Positions 1 through 8,343 of a stretch of DNA of 15,190 nucleotides are shown in pieces. Within the stretch, counting starts at the first letter, position 1. Each line of letters opens with the position of its first letter. Source of the stretch: Pirellulaceae bacterium (GTDB lineage: Bacteria; Planctomycetota; Planctomycetia; Pirellulales; Pirellulaceae); contig JADLDX010000036.1 in the NCBI GenBank assembly GCA_020846515.1, positions 1 through 15,190 of the forward strand, given 5' to 3'. The notes under the pieces were generated by a model. The model saw only the letters and a list, made by a program, of their open reading frames with translations, did no database searches and was not told where the DNA came from. A program made the position numbers and the translations under genes.

Positions 1-706
1 CGTAGACAGGCAGTGGGTATCCGAGCGATTGAGCAATGAAGATCTGACGTGGGGTGTTGGGCAAGTGCTCCACAGCCCGGACCACGTGTGTGATTTGAAA
101 GTCCTGATCGTCTACTACGCTAGCCAGATGATACAAGCAGGTACCATCGGGACGCTGGACCACATGGTCCGGTTCCCCGGCCCACTCGAACTCAACCTGT
201 CCTCGGACGAGGTCATCGAATACGCATTTGCCTTCGCGAGGCATTTTCAAACGTACGACGGCAGTGCGGCCTTCGGCTTGGAACTGGCTGGCTTGCTCGT
301 CGGTTTGCGCCATCCAGCGGCGGTCATAGACAAACGGTTGGCCCGCTTTCTCGGCCGCCGTGCGCAGCTCGGCCATCTCTTCGGTGCGCGCATAATCGCG
401 ATAGGCATGACCTGAGGCCAGCAGTTGTTGCACGGCCGCTTGATACTTTTCCGATCGCTGCGACTGGAAGTAGGGCGAGTGTGGCCCACCGACACCCGGT
501 CCCTCGTCCCAATCGAGCCCTAACCATCGAAAGCCATCCAGGATTGGTTGGAGAGCTTCATCGACATTGCGCTGCGCATCGGTATCGTCGATGCGTAGCA
601 AAAATTGGCCGGCTTGTTGGCGTGACAGCAACCAGTTGAACAGAGCCGTTCGCACGCCCCCGATATGCAAGTATCCAGTTGGGCTCGGTGCAAAACGGGT
701 TCTCAT
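1..706 (-). CDS. gltX: glutamate--tRNA ligase, N-terminal part (cut by the window edge)
   Basis: Class I aminoacyl-tRNA synthetase that charges tRNA with glutamate in the cytoplasm. The frame opens with ATG at 706-704 and stays open to base 2, giving the first 235 residues of a protein normally around 470-500 residues long. The N-terminus reads [17 protein letters not shown], the family signature with the HIGH-type ATP-binding motif as HIGG at residues 14-17. It is followed by the Rossmann-fold segment with LLRIDDTD and RNVDEA, then a segment ending in [11 protein letters not shown], just before where the KMSKS-type loop should lie outside the window. No good Shine-Dalgarno is visible upstream. 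It lies 45 bp downstream of yebC and is probably cotranscribed with it. Whether it is discriminating for tRNA-Glu or also charges tRNA-Gln cannot be told from this part. Confidence 0.95.
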   Translation of the reverse strand, partial: MRTRFAPSPTGYLHIGGVRTALFNWLLSRQQAGQFLLRIDDTDAQRNVDEALQPILDGFRWLGLDWDEGPGVGGPHSPYFQSQRSEKYQAAVQQLLASGHAYRDYARTEEMAELRTAAEKAGQPFVYDRRWMAQTDEQASQFQAEGRTAVVRLKMPREGKCVFDDLVRGQVEFEWAGEPDHVVQRPDGTCLYHLASVVDDQDFQITHVVRAVEHLPNTPRQIFIAQSLGYPLPVY

Positions 707-751
707 GAATATTGGCTACACTGGAGGTGGAGATGGAAAAAGCAAAGCGAT

Positions 752-1504
752 TTAGCCGCCGAGCAATGGTTGCAGGGCCGCGTTGTCGAAGTTTAGATTC
801 GTCGATACCGACTGGACATCGTCGTGATCTTCGAGGGTTTCGAGCAGTTTGAGAACTGTCTTGGCGGTTTCCAGGTCGACGTCGACGGTGTTGAGCGCCA
901 CGCGAGTGATTTGCTTGGACTCAAGTTTCAAATTGGCCGCTTCGAGAGCATCGACGATTTCCGTGAAGTGCTCAGGCGGAGTGGCGACTTCAATTTGCTC
1001 GCCGGAGGCTTGCACATCCAGAGCACCATGCTCCAGCGCGATCTCCATGACTTGCTCTTCAGTGGTCCCGGCGGCGGCCACGTTGATCAAGCCGCGGCGT
1101 TCAAACAGGTAAGCCACGCAGCCGGTGCCACCCAGGTTGCCACCGTGGACATCGAAAATTTTGCGCATTTCGGGAGCGGTGCGATTGCGGTTGTCCGTCA
1201 TGATTTCGCACATGATGGCCACGCCAGCCGGACCGTAACCTTCGTAGATGATCTCTTCGACGTTACCGCCTTCCAGTTCACCAGTGCCCTTCTTGATGGC
1301 TCGCTCGATGTTCTCGCGCGGCATACTGACCGCTTTGGCATCGTTGATGGCCGTGCGGAGTCGGAAGTTGGTGTCTGGGTCACCGCCGCCAATGCGGGCA
1401 GCCACGATGATGTATTTAGAAAGCTTTGACCAGAGTTTGCTGCGTTTGCTATCGACTCGAGCTTTCTTGTTGGCAATGTTTGCCCAGTGGGAATGTCCTG
1501 CCAT
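752..1504 (-). CDS. yebC: YebC/PmpR/TACO1 family regulatory protein
   Basis: A 250-residue protein, the usual length for the family. It opens with the hallmark MAGHSHWANIANKKARVDSK, followed by the Lys-rich N-terminal domain, MPRENIERAIKKGTG (about residues 60-74), YEGYGPAGVAI and the HGGNLGGTGCVAYLF segment. Family members have been described as DNA-binding regulators and, for mitochondrial TACO1 and relatives, as factors that act on translating ribosomes. A translation role would fit the neighbours here (infB, rbfA, gltX), but that is inference. The ATG at 1504 is fixed by the conserved N-terminus; no clear Shine-Dalgarno precedes it. It sits 60 bp after the helix-hairpin-helix gene and 45 bp before gltX, all on the same strand, so one transcription unit is likely. 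It ends with an ordinary TAA, which shows that TAA is used as a stop in this genome. Confidence 0.95.
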   Translation of the reverse strand: MAGHSHWANIANKKARVDSKRSKLWSKLSKYIIVAARIGGGDPDTNFRLRTAINDAKAVSMPRENIERAIKKGTGELEGGNVEEIIYEGYGPAGVAIMCEIMTDNRNRTAPEMRKIFDVHGGNLGGTGCVAYLFERRGLINVAAAGTTEEQVMEIALEHGALDVQASGEQIEVATPPEHFTEIVDALEAANLKLESKQITRVALNTVDVDLETAKTVLKLLETLEDHDDVQSVSTNLNFDNAALQPLLGG

Positions 1505-1564
1505 GATCGACTACTTGACCCTGCGTTGCTGATGTACGTTGCTGATGGTCGTTGTTGGTGTACG

Positions 1565-2539
1565 TTATTTTGGTTTGCGGTTGGTAATCTTTTTGACCAC
1601 CGGCTTTTTGGCCGCAGCCTCAGCGGTGCCCTTGACTTTAGTGGCCTTTTTGGGTGGCAACGATTTCTTGGTTACCGTGGGTTTTTTGGTGTCCTTGGCC
1701 TCTTTGTTCGGCTTGTCGTCTTTTCTCGGCTTGCTAGCAGCGACGGCTTTGACTTCTTTGCTTTCCTTAGTCTCTTTCGTTTCTTTCGTCTCTTTACCAG
1801 TCGGTTTGACTGGTTCTGCTTTTTTAGGTTTGGCCGCTATGGCGCTCTTGGGTGGAGTGGGCGCCGGTTTAGGTTCGGGCTTGAGTTCGATTCCGCCGGC
1901 TTCTTTCAAGATGGCCTTGATGTTCTTGTTGGAATTCGTGCGATACTCGACGGCCATCTGATGCAGGCACGACGAGAATTCGTGTCCTTTGGATTTGGGA
2001 ATTGCACGTTCCAGGCCGGGCGTTTGATGCTTTTCGGCTTCCGATTGTGTGACGATACCGGTCATCAGCAAGACTTGCATGATCGAATCGCTGATCGGAA
2101 TCGTGTGGCCGGCAAAGGCATGTTGCGTGACATAAGCCAGCATGAAACGCGATACGCCATTGAACTTGGCCAATTCTTGAATGGCCTTACCCTGGTTCAT
2201 TTTCCGCATTTCTTCCAGGTCGAAACTGTAGCGTGTTTCGAACAAGGCTTGCAGCGTGCGTTTGAGTCGAGCTGCGGCCGCTGTCGGGTCGGGCAAGTTG
2301 CGGAGCGAATCGGCCAGTTCGGTGACCGTGGTCACGCGGACTTCGTTCCAGTCGACAAACAGGTCGGGCAAGCGTTGAAAAATCTCTTCGGCTGCGTCAA
2401 ACGGAGCGTCTTCCACCAGGCAGGCGAATAACAAATGATCTAGGACCGATCGGGCTTCGCTGATCGGTGCCGGCTTGTAGTGCTTCTTCAAGACCTTTTG
2501 CAGCAACTGAATGCGATCACCGCGATTGGTACTACTCAT
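1565..2539 (-). CDS. HhH-GPD (endonuclease III-like) fold protein with Lys/Ala/Pro-rich histone-H1-like tail
   Basis: A 324-residue protein in two parts. Residues about 20-215 follow the layout of the endonuclease III/HhH-GPD superfamily: helical segments, a hairpin-like stretch at 121-136 (QELAKFNGVSRFMLAYV), then GHTIPISDSIMQVLLMTGIV at 144-163, which resembles the segment around the catalytic Asp in Nth. The catalytic Lys of the LPGVGRKT-type hairpin appears to be Phe132. In a gap-free comparison the catalytic Asp position is Ser150, with Asp151 next to it. There is no Cys cluster for a 4Fe-4S centre. Residues 219-324 are a low-complexity tail of Lys, Ala, Pro, Glu and Thr with KETKETKETKESKE, like a histone H1 C-terminal domain, and should be strongly basic and disordered. 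A DNA- or RNA-binding structural role is more likely than glycosylase activity. The fold call rests on pattern reading only. The gene lies between rbfA (155 bp gap) and yebC (60 bp gap). Confidence 0.6.
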   Translation of the reverse strand: MSSTNRGDRIQLLQKVLKKHYKPAPISEARSVLDHLLFACLVEDAPFDAAEEIFQRLPDLFVDWNEVRVTTVTELADSLRNLPDPTAAAARLKRTLQALFETRYSFDLEEMRKMNQGKAIQELAKFNGVSRFMLAYVTQHAFAGHTIPISDSIMQVLLMTGIVTQSEAEKHQTPGLERAIPKSKGHEFSSCLHQMAVEYRTNSNKNIKAILKEAGGIELKPEPKPAPTPPKSAIAAKPKKAEPVKPTGKETKETKETKESKEVKAVAASKPRKDDKPNKEAKDTKKPTVTKKSLPPKKATKVKGTAEAAAKKPVVKKITNRKPK

Positions 2540-2648
2540 GGTTTGGCTTTGATAGTTGAAGTTCGGAAGCCGCGCTGTGGCTTGGGCTACTGTGAGGTTG
2601 GCTGGTGATTTGCTGTTGGCGGACGTTGACGATGGCGATGTTACTGGC

Positions 2649-2670
2649 GTGCTTGTTTAGCACTTTTTTT
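2649..2670 (+). terminator. orphan terminator-like hairpin facing the plus strand
   Basis: On the plus strand GTGCT (2649-2653), loop TGTTT and AGCAC (2659-2663) are followed directly by seven T residues (2664-2670). This has the form of an intrinsic terminator with a short 5-bp stem. On the minus strand, the direction of all nearby genes, the run is A residues before the hairpin, so it would not end the operon transcript. It lies in the 155-bp gap between rbfA and the helix-hairpin-helix gene. It may limit antisense transcription or may be chance. Confidence 0.35.
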
Positions 2671-2694
2671 GCTGGCGTATTTGGCTGGCGTACT

Positions 2695-3267
2695 TCATCC
2701 AGCCGAGTCACCTGCCTGTGGGGTCGGACGTGCCGAGACTCCATGGGCGGGTGTGTCCAAGTCGACGACCGGTTCATCGCCATGGTCATCCTCGCTATCG
2801 GGCTCTGTCGGAGACGGACTAGAGGAGTGACGGGGCGATGAACTGGGCAACGGACTGGGGACTGTCTCGGTTAGGGCAGTTTCCTCTGGATTGCTTTGCT
2901 GCAGAGAACTTTCCTGTAGGGCACGTTCCTGAGCCAGTTCGGTCAGGATACGTTCGACCTCCAGGCTTTTCTTGACGCCCGTATCGAGACTAAACGTCAA
3001 ACGCGGTGTGTAACGCGTATCGATGCGATCGGCAATCCGCGACTGCAGAAAGCCTGAGCTGCTTTGCAATCCGCGCAGGCAGAGTTTTTGACGACTTTCA
3101 TCGCCCATAACGCTGACGGAGACCTTGGCCGATTTCATATCGGGCGCCACTTCGACGCCCGTCACGGTCACGTTCTGGACGCGAGGATCACGGATTTCAG
3201 TCAGGATCGCCATACTGACGACTTCTCTTATCGCTTCCGCTGCTTTCAGCAATCGGCGGCTGGACAT
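2695..3267 (-). CDS. rbfA: 30S ribosome-binding factor A (RbfA) with Ser/Pro/Glu-rich C-terminal extension
   Basis: Cytoplasmic assembly factor for the small ribosomal subunit, needed for late 16S rRNA maturation and cold adaptation in well-studied bacteria. Residues 1 to about 115 are a standard RbfA KH-like domain: [20 protein letters not shown], then [20 protein letters not shown], and near the domain end [21 protein letters not shown]. The last 75 or so residues are an acidic Ser/Pro/Glu-rich tail absent from typical RbfA proteins (about 115-135 residues) and probably disordered. The ATG at 3267 is preferred because AAAGGTG lies 5 nt upstream; an in-frame TTG at 3303 would add 12 non-conserved residues. 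It starts 42 bp after the infB stop, so it is very probably cotranscribed with infB, a common arrangement. The stop is TGA at 2697-2695. Confidence 0.93.
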   Translation of the reverse strand: MSSRRLLKAAEAIREVVSMAILTEIRDPRVQNVTVTGVEVAPDMKSAKVSVSVMGDESRQKLCLRGLQSSSGFLQSRIADRIDTRYTPRLTFSLDTGVKKSLEVERILTELAQERALQESSLQQSNPEETALTETVPSPLPSSSPRHSSSPSPTEPDSEDDHGDEPVVDLDTPAHGVSARPTPQAGDSAG

Positions 3268-3309
3268 AGGTTCACCTTTCGTTGACAACCTTTGAACGGG
3301 CAATGGTTA

Positions 3310-6009
3310 TCAGGGACCGAGCGTCCGGGCGACTTCTTCAATTCGATATGCTTCCAACACATCGTCTTGTTTCAGGTCATTGAAGCCAGCCAGCTTGATA
3401 CCGCATTCCATACCACGGGGGACTTCCTTGACATCTTCCTTAATACGTTTGAGCGAATCGAGCGCGTAGTCACCGATTGTGCGTCCATCGCGATTGACGC
3501 GAATGCGGCAACCGCGTTCGATGGCACCGTGCGCGACGTAGCAACCAGCCACCGCACCCACGCGTGAAATGTTGAACACGGCCTTGACCAACGCCCGGCC
3601 CAGTTCGACGACGCGTTGCTCCGGTCGCAGTCGGCCTTCCAAAATGGCGCGAATGTCTTCGGCCAATTTGTAGATGATGTCGTAACGGCGAATCTCCACG
3701 TTGCGTTCATCAGCCAGGGCGCGGGCTGCTTCATCCGGTATTACGTTAAAGCCCAGGATGACGGCTTCCGATGCGCTGGCCAGGGTGACGTCGGCCACCG
3801 AGACACCACCGACGCTCTTCTGCAGTATCCGGATATCGACCTCAGGATGATCGAGTTTGCTCAGTTCCTTTTCGATGGCCTCCAGGCTGCCACGCGCATC
3901 GGCTCGAATGATCAAGTTCAGCACGACGCGTTCTTCGGCCTTGCCCAGTTTGCCCGTTTGCAGCAATTCTTGGAAGGTTTCGAAGGAGACTTTCGGCGAT
4001 GTACCGGAGAGAGATTGAGCGCGGCTGTAATTGGCGCGGACTTCGGCCAGTTCACGAGCTTGGGCGATATCTTCGATCACATAGAAGCGTTCACCTGCGG
4101 CCGGTGGCGCGTCCAAACCAGTCACATGTACCGGCATCGATGGTCCGGCCACCAGCAATTGCTTGGCCGGGTTGAGCGTGTCGTACAGGGCTTTGACCCG
4201 TCCGTGACTGGTTCCGCACAAAATGATATCGCCTGGTTTGAGCGTACCGTTCTGAACGACGAATTTGGCAATCACGCCTTTATCAGCGACCTGTCCCGAC
4301 TCCAAACAGACGCCGACAGCGGGTCGATTGGGGTTGGCTTGGTAGTTGTTCAGTTCCGCGATCGTCAGCAGGGTCTCGAGCAGGTCATCCATACCTTGTC
4401 CGGTAATGGCGCTGGTACGGACTACTTCGACATCGCCGCCCCATTCACTGGGTGTCAAACCATGTTCGGTCATTTGCGTCAGCACGCGATTGGGATCGGC
4501 GCCGGGCAAATCGATCTTATTCATAGCCACGACGATAGGAACCTTCGCCGCCTTGGCATGGCTAATGGCTTCTTCGGTTTGTGGCATGATGCCGTCTTCG
4601 GCCGCGATAACCAGCACAGCAATATCGGTGACGTTGGCACCACGGGCTCGCATTTCGGTAAATGCTTCGTGGCCAGGTGTATCGACGAACGAGATGGCCT
4701 TGCCGTCTTTCTCAACCTGGTAAGCGCGAATGCTTTGCGTGATACCGCCGGCTTCGCCCGCCACAATGCGTGTACCGATCAAGTAATCCAGCAGCGACGT
4801 CTTGCCGTGGTCGACGTGACCCAAGAAGGTAACAATCGGTGGACGACTGATAAGATTTTCGGCGATGTCTTCATGAGCATCGATTTCCATGATCACATCT
4901 TCTTCCAGCGACTGTGGTTCGCGGAAGTCGAGATCGACACCCAGTTCGACGGAGAGCAGTTGAGCTGTTTCCGAGCTCATATTGGAATTGATGTTGGCAT
5001 CGATGCCCATGCCCTTGAGCTTGAGGCTCACCAGCACGGCCGATACACCAGCGGCTTCCGAAAAACTGCGTACAGTACAAGGCAATTGCAGCACGACTTT
5101 ATCCTTCCGTGGAGCGGCCGTATTGGTGCCACGACGGTGCAGCGTCCGGCCACCGGGCGAACGACGACGATCTGATTCATCAGAGTCTTCGACTGTCTTG
5201 ATGGCTGGTCGGCGTCGTTTGCGATCTTCGCGTGCCGCGGCCACGCCAGCCACGCCTTTCCTCGAGATTTCTTCGTCTTCTTCCGCCGTGCGACCCTTCT
5301 TGCCTTTGGCCTTGGCATCGGCGGCCGCTTTGAATTCCGTCAATCCGCCTGGAGGGGCGGCGGCACCTGGTCGAGCACCAGGACGCGCATCGGCTGCCTG
5401 GCCGGTTTTGGGCCGAGCGCGACCGGCAGCGTTTTGCTCACCTGGGGCCGGCTGCTTAGGTAGCAGCGACTCAAGTGGCGCATCCATGCCTTTACCGGTC
5501 CCACGACCGCTGAGGATGTCTTTGGTCAGCCTGAACTCAGGCTTTTGCGGCGCTGGTTCGTTGGTCTTGGGCTGCGCTACCGGCGCCTGCAGGCCTTTGG
5601 GAATATTGGCCAGCTTGATTACCGGCTCGCGGCGTTGTGTCGGAGCCTTCTTGCGATCATCGGTCGGGGCTGGCTTACCGGAGGCTGGCGCGCTGCGCCG
5701 CGTGCCTAACACGCGGACTCGACCACCGCTGGCGCTGGTAGAGGGAATGTAATCTTCGCGGGTAATGCCCGGACGCGGGGGCTCTGGGTCAGCAGTTCTG
5801 ACCTCGACTACTGGTGGAGTCACTGGCGTTTCTGGCTCGCTTTCCACAACCGGCTCGGGCTCAGGTGCCCTCGGCGGTGCTGGTGGAGGAGTAGGTGCTG
5901 GAGGGGTGGTAGTTCGCGCCACAGGCGCCACGGGAATAGGTGCAGGTGCGGGTTCTGGTGCTGGCGCGACTGCCACAGGCGCAGCGGGAGTTGCAACAGG
6001 AGCCGACAC
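3310..6009 (-). CDS. infB: translation initiation factor IF-2, main body (downstream of an in-frame stop)
   Basis: The GTPase that brings initiator fMet-tRNA to the 30S subunit and promotes subunit joining. From a GTG at 6009 the frame gives 899 residues: a long Pro/Ala-rich linker (to about 300), an IF2_N-like segment (VLQLPCTVRSFSEAAGVSAV), the G domain with G1 GHVDHGKT (397-404), G2 GGITQ, G3 DTPGHEAF and G4 NKID (497-500), and then the beta-barrel and C-terminal tRNA-binding domains ending in YRIEEVARTLGP. The GTG at 6009 is probably not a natural start: no Shine-Dalgarno precedes it and it sits inside low-complexity sequence. The real gene most likely begins at GTG 6333, in the same frame, giving 1007 codons if the TAA at 6051-6049 is read through or is a sequence error. 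Another in-frame candidate start is ATG at 5487, after GGTAAAGGC. It lies 42 bp upstream of rbfA and downstream of nusA, the classic gene order. Confidence 0.9.
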   Translation of the reverse strand: MSAPVATPAAPVAVAPAPEPAPAPIPVAPVARTTTPPAPTPPPAPPRAPEPEPVVESEPETPVTPPVVEVRTADPEPPRPGITREDYIPSTSASGGRVRVLGTRRSAPASGKPAPTDDRKKAPTQRREPVIKLANIPKGLQAPVAQPKTNEPAPQKPEFRLTKDILSGRGTGKGMDAPLESLLPKQPAPGEQNAAGRARPKTGQAADARPGARPGAAAPPGGLTEFKAAADAKAKGKKGRTAEEDEEISRKGVAGVAAAREDRKRRRPAIKTVEDSDESDRRRSPGGRTLHRRGTNTAAPRKDKVVLQLPCTVRSFSEAAGVSAVLVSLKLKGMGIDANINSNMSSETAQLLSVELGVDLDFREPQSLEEDVIMEIDAHEDIAENLISRPPIVTFLGHVDHGKTSLLDYLIGTRIVAGEAGGITQSIRAYQVEKDGKAISFVDTPGHEAFTEMRARGANVTDIAVLVIAAEDGIMPQTEEAISHAKAAKVPIVVAMNKIDLPGADPNRVLTQMTEHGLTPSEWGGDVEVVRTSAITGQGMDDLLETLLTIAELNNYQANPNRPAVGVCLESGQVADKGVIAKFVVQNGTLKPGDIILCGTSHGRVKALYDTLNPAKQLLVAGPSMPVHVTGLDAPPAAGERFYVIEDIAQARELAEVRANYSRAQSLSGTSPKVSFETFQELLQTGKLGKAEERVVLNLIIRADARGSLEAIEKELSKLDHPEVDIRILQKSVGGVSVADVTLASASEAVILGFNVIPDEAARALADERNVEIRRYDIIYKLAEDIRAILEGRLRPEQRVVELGRALVKAVFNISRVGAVAGCYVAHGAIERGCRIRVNRDGRTIGDYALDSLKRIKEDVKEVPRGMECGIKLAGFNDLKQDDVLEAYRIEEVARTLGP

Positions 6010-6048
6010 GGCAACCGGAGGTTTGGAGGCGGGAACCGATGCTGGCGC

Positions 6049-6333
6049 TTATTTTTCTTTCGGTGGGGGCGCGATGGGCGGCAGCGTTCCAGGTTCGCGA
6101 ATAGGTGCTCCAATGGCCGCTCCGCCGGAACCTCGAACCGGGGTGGCATTGCCCGAGCCCGATTCGGCAGCGTTACCACCGGCAAGATACTTGCGAATGC
6201 GCGAGACTTCGTCGTCCTCGAGACTGGCCAATGCCGAACCTTTGTTCGGGATGCCGATGCGAGTGCACAGGTCGACCAACTCTTTGCTATCTAGTTTCAG
6301 CTCTTTGGCGAGCGCGTAAATACGGACTGGCAC
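6049..6333 (-). CDS. infB: IF-2 N-terminal (IF2_N) fragment ending at an in-frame TAA
   Basis: A 94-residue reading frame starting with GTG at 6333. It opens MPVRIYALAKELKLDSKELV and continues through DLCTRIGIPNKGSALASLED, a typical first IF2_N subdomain, then enters the Gly/Ala/Pro-rich linker and stops at TAA (6051-6049) after PPPKEK. Reading past the stop in the same frame continues with Ala/Pro-rich sequence (APASVPASKPPVAVSAP), exactly what the IF-2 linker should look like. The fragment is therefore the 5' end of infB cut off by one nonsense codon, not an independent gene. The upstream GAGG (15-12 nt before GTG) can pair with a nearby CCTC through an AATA loop, which might partly hide it; that is a weak observation. 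If the stop is real, translation must restart downstream or the TAA must be read through. Confidence 0.75.
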   Translation of the reverse strand: MPVRIYALAKELKLDSKELVDLCTRIGIPNKGSALASLEDDEVSRIRKYLAGGNAAESGSGNATPVRGSGGAAIGAPIREPGTLPPIAPPPKEK

Positions 6334-6548
6334 GTGGAGGTATTCCTCGCAATTTCGTTCAAGCGGTCCAAAAGTCGGACAGGCATCTCACGATGTTATG
6401 CCGGTCCATGCATTGACAGGGACCACTTGTCGGTGGTGTGTCTTTCTACATATGACGTCTCCTGCATTTGGGAAGAACGTCGTCGAGGCTACTGACTGCC
6501 AGCTTGACATCGGGCCAAGTCAAGCCAGCACGAGCAGCGATCAGATGG
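6334..6548. other. nusA-infB intergenic spacer
   Basis: This 215-bp spacer between the nusA stop and the infB GTG start carries no convincing gene, tRNA or terminator on either strand. A TTGACA at 6413-6418 on the plus strand has no matching -10. Nothing here argues against nusA and infB being on one transcript. Confidence 0.5.
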
Positions 6549-7973
6549 TTAATTCTGATCGTTGGCATCGCGATTGTCCGTCGTTTCCTCTTGGTTGTTC
6601 AGGCTCTCAGCAGGCTGACCCACTGACTCAATCTCGGGCATCTCTGCCACCGGTACATCTGTCGCCGCAGATTCTGGCTCTGCTGCTGTCGCAGTGACTA
6701 CACTCGTGGCGGCGTTGGCCGCGGCAGGGCTGGCTGTGGCCTGCGCTGCGGTTGCGGTTCGGCCACCACTGGCCGCTGCGTTTCGCTCTGTCTCTTTCTT
6801 CAATCGCTTCTGCTCATCGGCCAACTGCTCTGCCTCCAAGGCGCGCGTCTCGGCCTGCTCCACAATCGCATCTACTTGCTCGGCGGTCATGCCGCCCATC
6901 TCCATCAACGCATCCGGTTCAATGACCGACAAGTCGTCGTAGGAAAGGTAGCCTTGCTCCACCAATCTCTGGGCCAGTTCCTCGGTCATGCCATCCAATT
7001 GCATGTAACCGGTTACCGCCCGATCAATCTGCTCTTCCAGCTCGCCGCTGGTCATGATCTCGATGTCCCAGCCGACCAGTTTGCTGGCCAATCGCACGTT
7101 TTGACCATACTTACCAATGGCCTGCGACAAATGCTCTTCCCGCACCAGCACGATCGCGCGACCAATCATATCGCACAACAGCACTTGCTCGACTTCGGCC
7201 GGTTGCAAAGCGCTGGGAATCAACACTAGTGGATCATCGCTCCAGCGCACGATATCGATGCGTTCGCCAGCCAGTTCGCTCGTGATATTTTTAATGCGAT
7301 TGCCGCGCACGCCAACACAGGCACCAACGCAATCGACGCGTTGGTCGGATGAACTAACGGCCACTTTACTGCGGTGTCCAGGTTCCCGGCTAATGGCACT
7401 GATCTTGATAACGCCTTCGGCGATCTCAGGTATCTCTTGCTCGAACAAACGCTGCACCAATTGCGGCCGCGTGCGACTGAGGATGACTTTCACGCGATTG
7501 CCGGCCGGTTTGACTTCGAAGACCACGGCTCGAATGCGATCGCCGTTGTGATAAGTCTCGCCAGGAATCTGCTCGCCGCGCGGCAGGATCGCTTCCACGT
7601 TGCCCAGTTGGACCGTCGTGACACCGCGATCGCTGCGCTGGACCGTGCCAGAGACCATTTGGCCCACCTGGTCATGGAACTCGAACATGAGCGAGTCGCG
7701 CTCGGCTTCCTTGACCTTCTGGATGATCACTTGCTTGGCGGTCTGGGCGCCGATGCGCCCAATTTCTTCTTCGTTCAATTCGCGGCCATTGCAGATGGCT
7801 TGCAGTTGCCCGCTGGTGCGATTGATCGAGACATCGATAACCGACTCTTCGCCGAAGTGCTTCTTAACCGCCGTAACGTACGCAGCCTCAATCGCCGAAA
7901 ATACGACCTCGCTGTCAATGTTCTTTTCGCGATGCAGCGAGTCGACGATTCTGAGTAGTTCAGATGGATTCAT
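6549..7973 (-). CDS. nusA: transcription termination/antitermination factor NusA
   Basis: RNA polymerase-binding elongation factor that affects pausing, termination and antitermination. The 474-residue protein has the NusA layout: N-terminal polymerase-binding domain (1-100, starting MNPSELLRIVDSLHREKNID), S1 domain (about 103-168), KH1 (GVRGNRIKNI near 221-230), KH2 (AIGKYGQNVRLASKLVGWDI at 285-304), then a helix-hairpin-helix acidic repeat-like domain (326-375) and an Ala/Thr/Glu-rich tail (about 390-474). The ATG at 7973 is chosen because family similarity begins there; the frame is open further upstream to a GTG at 8108, but that part has no NusA character. No Shine-Dalgarno is seen. It is the first gene of the nusA-infB-rbfA group, with 215 bp before infB. 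The usual rimP gene is not upstream. Confidence 0.95.
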   Translation of the reverse strand: MNPSELLRIVDSLHREKNIDSEVVFSAIEAAYVTAVKKHFGEESVIDVSINRTSGQLQAICNGRELNEEEIGRIGAQTAKQVIIQKVKEAERDSLMFEFHDQVGQMVSGTVQRSDRGVTTVQLGNVEAILPRGEQIPGETYHNGDRIRAVVFEVKPAGNRVKVILSRTRPQLVQRLFEQEIPEIAEGVIKISAISREPGHRSKVAVSSSDQRVDCVGACVGVRGNRIKNITSELAGERIDIVRWSDDPLVLIPSALQPAEVEQVLLCDMIGRAIVLVREEHLSQAIGKYGQNVRLASKLVGWDIEIMTSGELEEQIDRAVTGYMQLDGMTEELAQRLVEQGYLSYDDLSVIEPDALMEMGGMTAEQVDAIVEQAETRALEAEQLADEQKRLKKETERNAAASGGRTATAAQATASPAAANAATSVVTATAAEPESAATDVPVAEMPEIESVGQPAESLNNQEETTDNRDANDQN

Positions 7974-8163
7974 GCGTAGGGGATATTTTTGTTGGGCTGT
8001 GAGGCGATTTCCCGACTCGGCCAATGCGGCTTTGGTTTCAGTTCGGCTGGTGCGATCGGCTTTGGTAAGTGTTCTGCAAAAGCCTGCTTGAACCGATACG
8101 CTAGCCACACATGGTCCTTACCACTGGGCCGGACTAGCCTTTATCGAAAGCCTGCTTCTCGGA

Positions 8164-8210
8164 CTTGCCAAAAAAGCTTTGCCTAAAAAAGCCTTGCCAA
8201 AAAAGCTTTG
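8164..8210. repeat. short direct repeats with A6/T6 runs in the nusA leader
   Basis: CTTGCCAAAAAAGCTTTG occurs twice (8164-8181 and 8193-8210), with a third related copy between them (CTTTGCCTAAAAAAGCC, 8177-8193). On the minus strand this gives three GCTTTTTT runs inside the predicted nusA leader. No strong hairpin precedes each run, so they are not clear intrinsic terminators. Confidence 0.7.
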
Positions 8211-8343
8211 TAGATCCTAGAGAACTAGTCGCCTGGAATCTGCAAACCAGCCAGTGGAAAATTCTGTCAGCCAACGAAAATATCGGTCGATCACGGCCGA
8301 AAGAACCGCTCGGGGCGAGCGCGGGTCTATCGGTAATCCGACA

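Noticed and set aside
1487..2431. 314-codon plus-strand open frame rich in Phe and Gly
   Set aside because: It is the antisense shadow of the Lys/Ala-rich helix-hairpin-helix gene; Phe richness is the complement of Lys codons.
2532..2789. 85-codon minus-strand frame overlapping the rbfA end
   Set aside because: It overlaps rbfA in a different frame, has no motif, and its composition is not protein-like.
3616..5175. 519-codon plus-strand open frame
   Set aside because: It lies wholly antisense to the IF-2 G domain and following domains, which carry all expected motifs; its translation has no recognisable domain.
7974..8108. 45-codon in-frame upstream extension of nusA
   Set aside because: NusA similarity begins exactly at Met of the ATG at 7973; the extension has no family character and needs a GTG without ribosome-binding site.
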